A DNA stretch of 9,156 bases. Origin: Candidatus Muproteobacteria bacterium (lineage in GTDB: Bacteria; Pseudomonadota; Gammaproteobacteria; Acidiferrobacterales; Sulfurifustaceae). The position numbers and the translations under genes were made by a program. The notes under the pieces are model-generated. The model did no database searches and was not told the origin of the DNA. It saw only the letters and a list, made by a program, of their open reading frames with translations. This document shows positions 4,967 through 9,156 of this stretch, one piece after another. The number at the start of each line of letters is the position of its first letter. The first letter of the stretch is position 1. Location of the stretch: positions 1 to 9,156 of the forward strand of contig JAHFQD010000053.1 in the NCBI GenBank assembly GCA_023266455.1, written 5' to 3'.

Positions 4967-6604
4967 TCAACCGAGCGACGGACCGCTACCGCGCGTGTTG
5001 TCTCGACGCGGACGACGTGAAAAACGCCGGCTGGGAGTATTGTCGCCACGCTCGCCAGATCGGGTATTTACCTGAACCGGACGATTACCGTCTCGCTCAT
5101 TGCGCTGACCTTGAGCCGATTGGGCTTGGGTTGGACCGCGTTGATTATTGTTTTGGTTCTTGTTGTTGTAAACGCGCTCTTTGCTGAAAGTGCGTTCTTT
5201 ATTGGGGCGACCGTGCGGTCGCTGCGTGTTATCCGCACGACGAGCGTTCCCCGGCTCATGTCCGGCGGTCGAGAGACGATTGCCGTCGTTCTCTCCGCCT
5301 TCTTGTTTGACCGGTCTCACGTCGTCGCGACGCGGACCGCGTTCGAACGGCTTGCCCGATTGTTCGCGACGCGGCGACGAATGACTGAAACGCTTGCCAC
5401 CACCGTGACGCGGCTTGTGCCGGTGCTCGGAAGACGGCGCTCTGTCGTGACCCGAAGAACGATTCGACGTCTGCTTCGGCTCCATTCCTTCGATGACGTG
5501 CGCTTGAATCGGTTGACGCGTATAGCGTTCGATGTCGCGCAATTGATGACGATCTTCCGGCGACACGAACGAGATCGCGATGCCCTTCGCGCCCGCACGG
5601 CCGGTACGACCGATGCGATGCACGTAATCTTCCGGATTGCGCGGCAGATCGTAATTGAACACGTGCGTGATGCCATTGACGTCGAGACCGCGCGCAGCGA
5701 CGTCGGTCGCCACTAACAGACGCACTTGGCCGCTACGCAGATGATTGATCGCGCGATTACGTTGGTTTTGATTCATATTGCCGTGCAACGCCGCCGCGGG
5801 ATGCCCCTGGGCGTGTAGCTTCTTCGCCAAGCGATCGGCGCCATGCTTCGTCGCCGTGAACACAATCGCTTTGTCGACTTTAGCGTTCTCGAGCATATGC
5901 GCCAGCAAGCTGTGCTTGTGCGCGCCGTCGTCGACGTGATGTAAACGCTGTTCGATACCTTCGTGACGCTCTTGCGCCGAAGCAATCTGAATGCGCTTGG
6001 GATTTTTCAACAAGCGCGCCGCGAGTTTCGCGATGTTGGATTCGAACGTCGCCGAGAACAACAAGGTCTGGCGCGTGGCCGGCGTGGCGGCGGCGATTTT
6101 TTCTACCGCGTGGATAAAGCCCATGTCGAGCATGCGATCGGCTTCATCCAACACCAACACTTCCAAACGCGAGAAATTGATGCGACCGCTTTCCATATGG
6201 TCCATCAGGCGACCCGGCGTCGCGACTAAGATATCGAGCGGCTGCGACAACAGACGCATCTGCGGCTGATACGACACGCCACCGACAACGCTGCCGATAC
6301 GGAATTTAAGATGGCGACCGTACTTCGTCGCTGCGTCCGTGACCTGATTGGCCAATTCGCGCGTCGGCGTGAGTACGAGCACGCGCGGACCGCGTCCAGT
6401 CGCCGTCGACGGCGTGGTCAAACGATGCAAGGACGGCAATACGAAGGCGGCTGTTTTGCCAGTACCCGTTTGTGCCGAGGCCATGAGGTCATGACCAGCG
6501 AGCACTTCGGGAATGGCTTGGGCCTGTACCGGAGTCGGAATGGTGTAACCGGCATCGGTCAGGGCTTGGAGAATTGAAGAATTTAAACCTAAGTTTTCAA
6601 ACAT
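4967..6604 (-). CDS. rhlE: RhlE-like DEAD-box ATP-dependent RNA helicase
   Basis: A 545-residue helicase that unwinds short RNA duplexes using ATP, with roles in ribosome assembly and RNA turnover in this family. All core motifs are present: Q motif (F2 with PTPVQ at 23-27), motif I AQTGTGKT (44-51), Ia PTRELA (80-85), Ib TPGR (129-132), II DEAD (153-156), III SAT (184-186), V ATDVAARGLD (299-308) and VI HRIGRTGR (329-336). After about residue 375 comes a long low-complexity tail rich in Arg, Gly, Asn and Gln, including NNKNQNNNQRG, probably disordered and RNA-binding. ATG 6604 gives the usual MFENLGL start; an in-frame ATG at 6688 would add 28 unrelated residues. The ribosome binding site AGGA (6621 to 6618) is far, 13 nt. 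Family assignment is sure; RhlE is chosen over its paralogues by overall resemblance. Confidence 0.9.
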   Translation of the reverse strand: MFENLGLNSSILQALTDAGYTIPTPVQAQAIPEVLAGHDLMASAQTGTGKTAAFVLPSLHRLTTPSTATGRGPRVLVLTPTRELANQVTDAATKYGRHLKFRIGSVVGGVSYQPQMRLLSQPLDILVATPGRLMDHMESGRINFSRLEVLVLDEADRMLDMGFIHAVEKIAAATPATRQTLLFSATFESNIAKLAARLLKNPKRIQIASAQERHEGIEQRLHHVDDGAHKHSLLAHMLENAKVDKAIVFTATKHGADRLAKKLHAQGHPAAALHGNMNQNQRNRAINHLRSGQVRLLVATDVAARGLDVNGITHVFNYDLPRNPEDYVHRIGRTGRAGAKGIAISFVSPEDRHQLRDIERYTRQPIQAHVIEGMEPKQTSNRSSGHDRAPSSEHRHKPRHGGGKRFSHSSPRREQSGKPFERGPRRDDVRPVKQEGGENDGNRLSTAGHEPGNARRADNTQRPHGRPNKERTFSKERVYNNKNQNNNQRGPTQAQSAQGQRNERDGNRPVQVNTRSGERGDNTPSRRFSRRPRRDNTRGSGPSLG

Positions 6605-6704
6605 CACTTTGTGGATTTCCTGAAATTTCAGTGGGACACGCGAACGCCGCCATCGTCCATAGACGATGTAATCGGAATTCAAAGACATCCCGGTTTATAA
6701 ACCG
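6605..6704 (-). promoter_or_regulatory. Palindrome-rich leader and candidate promoter of the helicase gene
   Basis: Three symmetrical elements precede the helicase ATG. CTGAAATTTCAG (6620-6631) is a perfect 12-bp palindrome whose minus-strand end overlaps the AGGA ribosome binding site. CATCGTC/GACGATG (6651-6657 with 6662-6668) is a 7-bp hairpin with a 4-nt loop. CGGTTTATAAACCG (6691-6704) is a perfect 14-bp palindrome containing TATAAA, a good -10 core. A start about 6687 would give a structured leader of roughly 80 nt, which argues against the ATG at 6688. No strong -35 is seen. Cold or autoregulatory control would be typical of such helicases but is inference. Confidence 0.35.
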
Positions 6705-7077
6705 CCAATAAAGATCGCGGTGGCCGCGTCAGCCGTGAAAACGGCGCGAGGCAACGACGCAAAACGTATGGCGCATTAACATCGTCGCCAACCGCTTTAC
6801 GCTGAAATTCCAGAGAGAGTCTGAAACCAGAAGGTGGGTTAGAGAGCGATGAAACCTAAATACATCTAGGTTCACAATGGGAAGTTATAGTGTTCTACCC
6901 CATCGCTGGCCGGCACGATACACGATATGAAACAGGAAAACCAGTCATCATCGGCACAATAGACGCATACCGGTGTTTTATGGGTTTTACTGCGCTCTCA
7001 ACGGCTGTCGAAATCAAACCGAACCGTTCGACTAGTAATCATCAATCCCGGCAATACCCTTTCACAGGAAACAGACC
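6705..7077. other. Intergenic region between the divergent helicase and SRPBCC genes
   Basis: No gene is supported here. Visible elements are GCCGT-GAAA-ACGGC (6732-6745), a 5-bp stem with a GNRA loop on the plus strand; two near-copies CTGAAATTCCAG (6802-6813) and CTGAAACCAG (6821-6830), both like the 6620-6631 palindrome; AACCTA/TAGGTT (6853-6858 with 6867-6872), which extends to TGA/TCA past one bulged A; and TATAGT at 6886-6891, a possible plus-strand -10 with no clear -35. The ribosome binding site AGGA for the next gene is at 7066-7069. Confidence 0.4.
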
Positions 7078-7524
7078 ATGACCGCGAATACCGTCCGACT
7101 TCACCGTGTGCTTCGCACCACGCCCGAGAAAATCTATCGCGCGTTCCTCGACGCCGACGCCATGGCGAAGTGGCTGCCGCCGAGCGGGTTCACCGGCAAG
7201 GTTCATCATCTAGATGCCAAGGTCGACGGTACCCACAAAATGTCGTTTACGAATTTTACTACCGGCCAAGGTCATTCCTTCGGCGGAAAATATCTCGAGC
7301 TGGTTCCGAATGAGCGCCTTCGATACACGTCTAAATTCGACGATCTGAACCTGTCGGGCGAAATGCAAACGACGGTGACGTTAAAGAAAGTACTCTGCGG
7401 AACGGAATTGAGCATCGTGCAAGAAGGCATTCCCAGCGTCATTCCCACGGAAGTTTGTTATCTTGGCTGGCAGGAATCGCTCGCTTCGCTCGCGCAGCTC
7501 GTGGAACCGGAAATACCGAACTGA
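7078..7524 (+). CDS. AHSA1/SRPBCC-domain protein (START-like fold)
   Basis: A 148-residue single-domain protein of the AHSA1 branch of the SRPBCC superfamily, whose members fold into a helix-grip cavity that can hold a hydrophobic ligand; the ligand and activity here are unknown. Features seen are the N-terminal pattern RTTPEKIYRAFLDADAMAKW (13-32) followed by PP (34-35), GGKYLELVPNERLRYT (69-84), TELSIVQEGIP (109-119) and GWQESLASLAQLVEP (130-144), which matches the C-terminal helix of the family. No signal peptide or membrane segment. The ATG at 7078 has AGGA at 8 nt spacing. The RibD_C-like gene follows after 32 nt on the same strand, so the two are probably cotranscribed. Such proteins often sit beside small metabolic or stress genes, which does not settle the role. 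Confidence 0.9.
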   Translation: MTANTVRLHRVLRTTPEKIYRAFLDADAMAKWLPPSGFTGKVHHLDAKVDGTHKMSFTNFTTGQGHSFGGKYLELVPNERLRYTSKFDDLNLSGEMQTTVTLKKVLCGTELSIVQEGIPSVIPTEVCYLGWQESLASLAQLVEPEIPN

Positions 7525-7556
7525 TTATTCACCGTTTGTAGAAAAGAGAAAAACGC

Positions 7557-8204
7557 ATGTCAAAGCTCCGCGTACAAAGTTTCGCTGTCTCCCTCGATGG
7601 CTTCGGCGCTGGACCGAATCAGAGTCTCGAGAACCCGCTCGGTGTTCGTGGTCCCGAGATGATGGAGTGGTTTTTCCCGACTCGTCTATGGCGAAAGATG
7701 CAGGGCCTCGATGGCGGCGAAACGGGCGTCGACAACCAAATAGCGGAGCAAGGCTTCACTGGAATCGGTGCCTGGATTTTGGGGCGCAATATGTTCGGCC
7801 CCATCCGCGGCCCGTGGCCGGATGAAAACTGGAAAGGTTGGTGGGGCGACGAGCCGCCCTACCACGTGCCCGTGTTCGTGCTAACGCATCACCCGCGTGC
7901 GCCGATCACGATGAAGGGCGGCACGGTTTTTCATTTTGTAACCGACGGCATTCACGCCGTGTTGAAGCAAGCCACCGCGGCGGCGAACGGACGTGACGTC
8001 CGTCTCGGCGGCGGCGTATCCGTTATTCGGCAATATCTGCGTGCAGGTTTAATCGATGAACTGCATCTCGCTGTACGTCCTATCTTGCTAGGTTCGGGCG
8101 AGCATCTCTTCGAAAACATTAATACACATACGCTGGGCTATGAATGCGCGAAACACGTCGCTGGCGAACGGGCCATGCACGTATTTCTGCGCAAGCGCGT
8201 GTGA
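7557..8204 (+). CDS. Dihydrofolate reductase-like protein (RibD C-terminal domain family)
   Basis: A 215-residue protein of the RibD_C/DHFR-like superfamily, related to YyaP-type proteins; relatives bind NADPH, but the substrate is usually unknown. Landmarks are the first strand and turn VQSFAVSLDGFGAG (6-19), the LGRNMFG motif (75-81), FVLTHHPR (107-114) after a substrate-loop region, the glycine turn RLGGGVSVIRQYL (149-161), and DELHLAVRPILLGSGEHLF (167-185), typical of the C-terminal half of RibD_C domains. The ATG at 7557 has only a weak AGAG-type ribosome binding site, consistent with translation in an operon behind the SRPBCC gene. It converges on malQ with 15 bp between stop codons and no hairpin terminator. 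It is not a classic FolA, which is shorter and arranged differently. Confidence 0.88.
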   Translation: MSKLRVQSFAVSLDGFGAGPNQSLENPLGVRGPEMMEWFFPTRLWRKMQGLDGGETGVDNQIAEQGFTGIGAWILGRNMFGPIRGPWPDENWKGWWGDEPPYHVPVFVLTHHPRAPITMKGGTVFHFVTDGIHAVLKQATAAANGRDVRLGGGVSVIRQYLRAGLIDELHLAVRPILLGSGEHLFENINTHTLGYECAKHVAGERAMHVFLRKRV

Positions 8205-8219
8205 TCGACTCAGCGCGCG

Positions 8220-9156
8220 CTATCCTCGTCCGTATAAATTAACCAACCGGTGTAACCGCGACGCCAAATCCGGCGGCATGTCGGACCAAGCGAATTTCCA
8301 GGTCCAATTGCGATCGTTCGCGGTCCCGGGCGTATTCATACGGTGCCCTCTGCCGAGGCTCTGCAAATCCTGCATCGGCAAGATCGCTAAACACGCCACC
8401 GAGCGCAGCGCCGTCCGGATCAGCGGCCAGGGCATCGGTTCGTGCGGATGCCCCAGGTAGTCGATGACGTAAGACTGCTTCTCCGCATCGAGTTCCTCGA
8501 ACCAGGAAACAGTCGTGTCGTTATCGTGCGTACCGGTATACGCGACGGTATCGGTCTTAATGTTGTGCGGCAGATAAGGATTGTCGGCGCCGCCATCGAA
8601 AGCGAACTGCAATACCGCCATGCCCGGCAGCGCGTATTTCTCACGCAGTCGATGCACTTCTGGCGTGATCAATCCCAAATCTTCCGCTACCAACGGCAGG
8701 TGACCGAAGTGTGCGAGTAAGGCATCGAACAACACATCGCCGGGGACTTTGACCCATTTGCCGTTGACCGCCGTTTTCTCACCCGCCGGAATTTCCCAGC
8801 TCGCTTCGAAACCGCGAAAGTGATCGATGCGCACGACGTCGAAGCGCGAGAACTCCGTTTCCAGACGGCGGATCCACCATTCGAATCCCTGCGCCTGCAT
8901 CGCGTCCCAGTCGTAGAGCGGATTGCCCCAACACTGTCCGGTGGCGGAAAAATAATCCGGCGGCACGCCGGCGATGACGCGCGGCTGCCCGGCTTCGTCG
9001 AGTTTGAAACAGGATCGATGCGCCCACACGTCGGCGCTGTCGTGCGCGACGAAGATCGGCATGTCGCCTAATAACATAACGCCGCGTTCGCGCGCGGCGT
9101 CGCGCAACTGATGCCATTGCGTATCGGCCACGAACTGCTCAAAGCGCACCGTGTCG
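8220..9156 (-). CDS. malQ: 4-alpha-glucanotransferase (amylomaltase), C-terminal part; continues past the window edge
   Basis: MalQ (GH77) moves alpha-1,4-glucan segments between maltodextrins, turning short oligosaccharides into chains that phosphorylase can use, with release of glucose. About 312 C-terminal residues of roughly 500-700 are visible; the frame is open to base 9156, so the GTG at 9147-9149 is internal. All three catalytic acids are present: nucleophile Asp in VRIDHFRG (codon 8823-8825), acid/base Glu in VAEDLG (codon 8682-8684) and the third Asp in GTHDND (codon 8523-8525). The N-terminal end of the visible part carries RFEQFV and LLGDMPIFVAHDSADVW, and the C-terminus has RMNTPGTANDRNWTWKF, both family signatures. 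Stop is TAG at 8220-8222. It probably works with the glgP of this window. Confidence 0.95.
   Translation of the reverse strand, partial: DTVRFEQFVADTQWHQLRDAARERGVMLLGDMPIFVAHDSADVWAHRSCFKLDEAGQPRVIAGVPPDYFSATGQCWGNPLYDWDAMQAQGFEWWIRRLETEFSRFDVVRIDHFRGFEASWEIPAGEKTAVNGKWVKVPGDVLFDALLAHFGHLPLVAEDLGLITPEVHRLREKYALPGMAVLQFAFDGGADNPYLPHNIKTDTVAYTGTHDNDTTVSWFEELDAEKQSYVIDYLGHPHEPMPWPLIRTALRSVACLAILPMQDLQSLGRGHRMNTPGTANDRNWTWKFAWSDMPPDLASRLHRLVNLYGRG

Noticed and set aside
5111..5716. 201-residue plus-strand frame opposite the helicase tail and motif VI region
   Set aside because: It is an antisense shadow of the helicase; the opposite strand carries conserved motifs in frame, this one does not.
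6605..6688. 28-residue extension of the helicase from ATG 6688
   Set aside because: The family normally begins at MFENLGL. The extra segment has no motif, and the best -10-like box is so close that this ATG would lie at the transcript start.
6890..7081. 63-residue frame upstream of the SRPBCC gene
   Set aside because: It starts at a GTG without a ribosome binding site, has low-information sequence, and ends overlapping the real start at 7078.

Overview
The window looks like the chromosome of a moderately GC-rich proteobacterium, most probably a gammaproteobacterium. This rests on the family resemblance of QueA, MalQ and the RhlE-type helicase and on dense coding with GC-biased codons; no rRNA or other lineage marker is present, so the placement is tentative.

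Positions 1-123 hold the tail of an IS3-family transposase and probably the right end of that insertion sequence. Positions 107-724 contain no convincing gene. They are unusually AT-rich at the start (38 G/C in 120 bases at 181-300) and full of inverted repeats. The standout is one hairpin at 355-437: 36 continuous pairs (31 Watson-Crick and 5 G.U), a 5-nt loop and three bulges, all on the 3' arm. A TACAAT -10-like box lies just where a transcript starting at the hairpin base would need it, and further small hairpins follow to about 715. I cannot match this to a known RNA family; it is the best candidate here for something undescribed.

From 725 to 4440 are two divergent housekeeping genes: queA (minus strand, tRNA queuosine synthesis) and a long-type alpha-glucan phosphorylase, glgP (plus strand). 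They share an 89-bp promoter region. glgP converges on a minus-strand gene for a small RRM RNA-binding protein (4504-4839), and the hairpin between them is a good intrinsic terminator only in the RRM direction. Upstream of the RRM gene, also on the minus strand, is a RhlE-like DEAD-box RNA helicase (4967-6604) with a long disordered Arg/Asn/Gln-rich tail. Both RNA genes have palindrome-rich leaders, which would fit post-transcriptional or cold-type control (inference).

From 7078 to 8204 a plus-strand pair encodes an AHSA1/SRPBCC-domain protein and a RibD_C/dihydrofolate-reductase-like protein, 32 nt apart and probably one operon. They converge on the C-terminal half of malQ (4-alpha-glucanotransferase), which runs off the right edge. 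GlgP and MalQ act together on glycogen and maltodextrin: MalQ rebuilds long chains from short ones, and GlgP releases glucose-1-phosphate from them.
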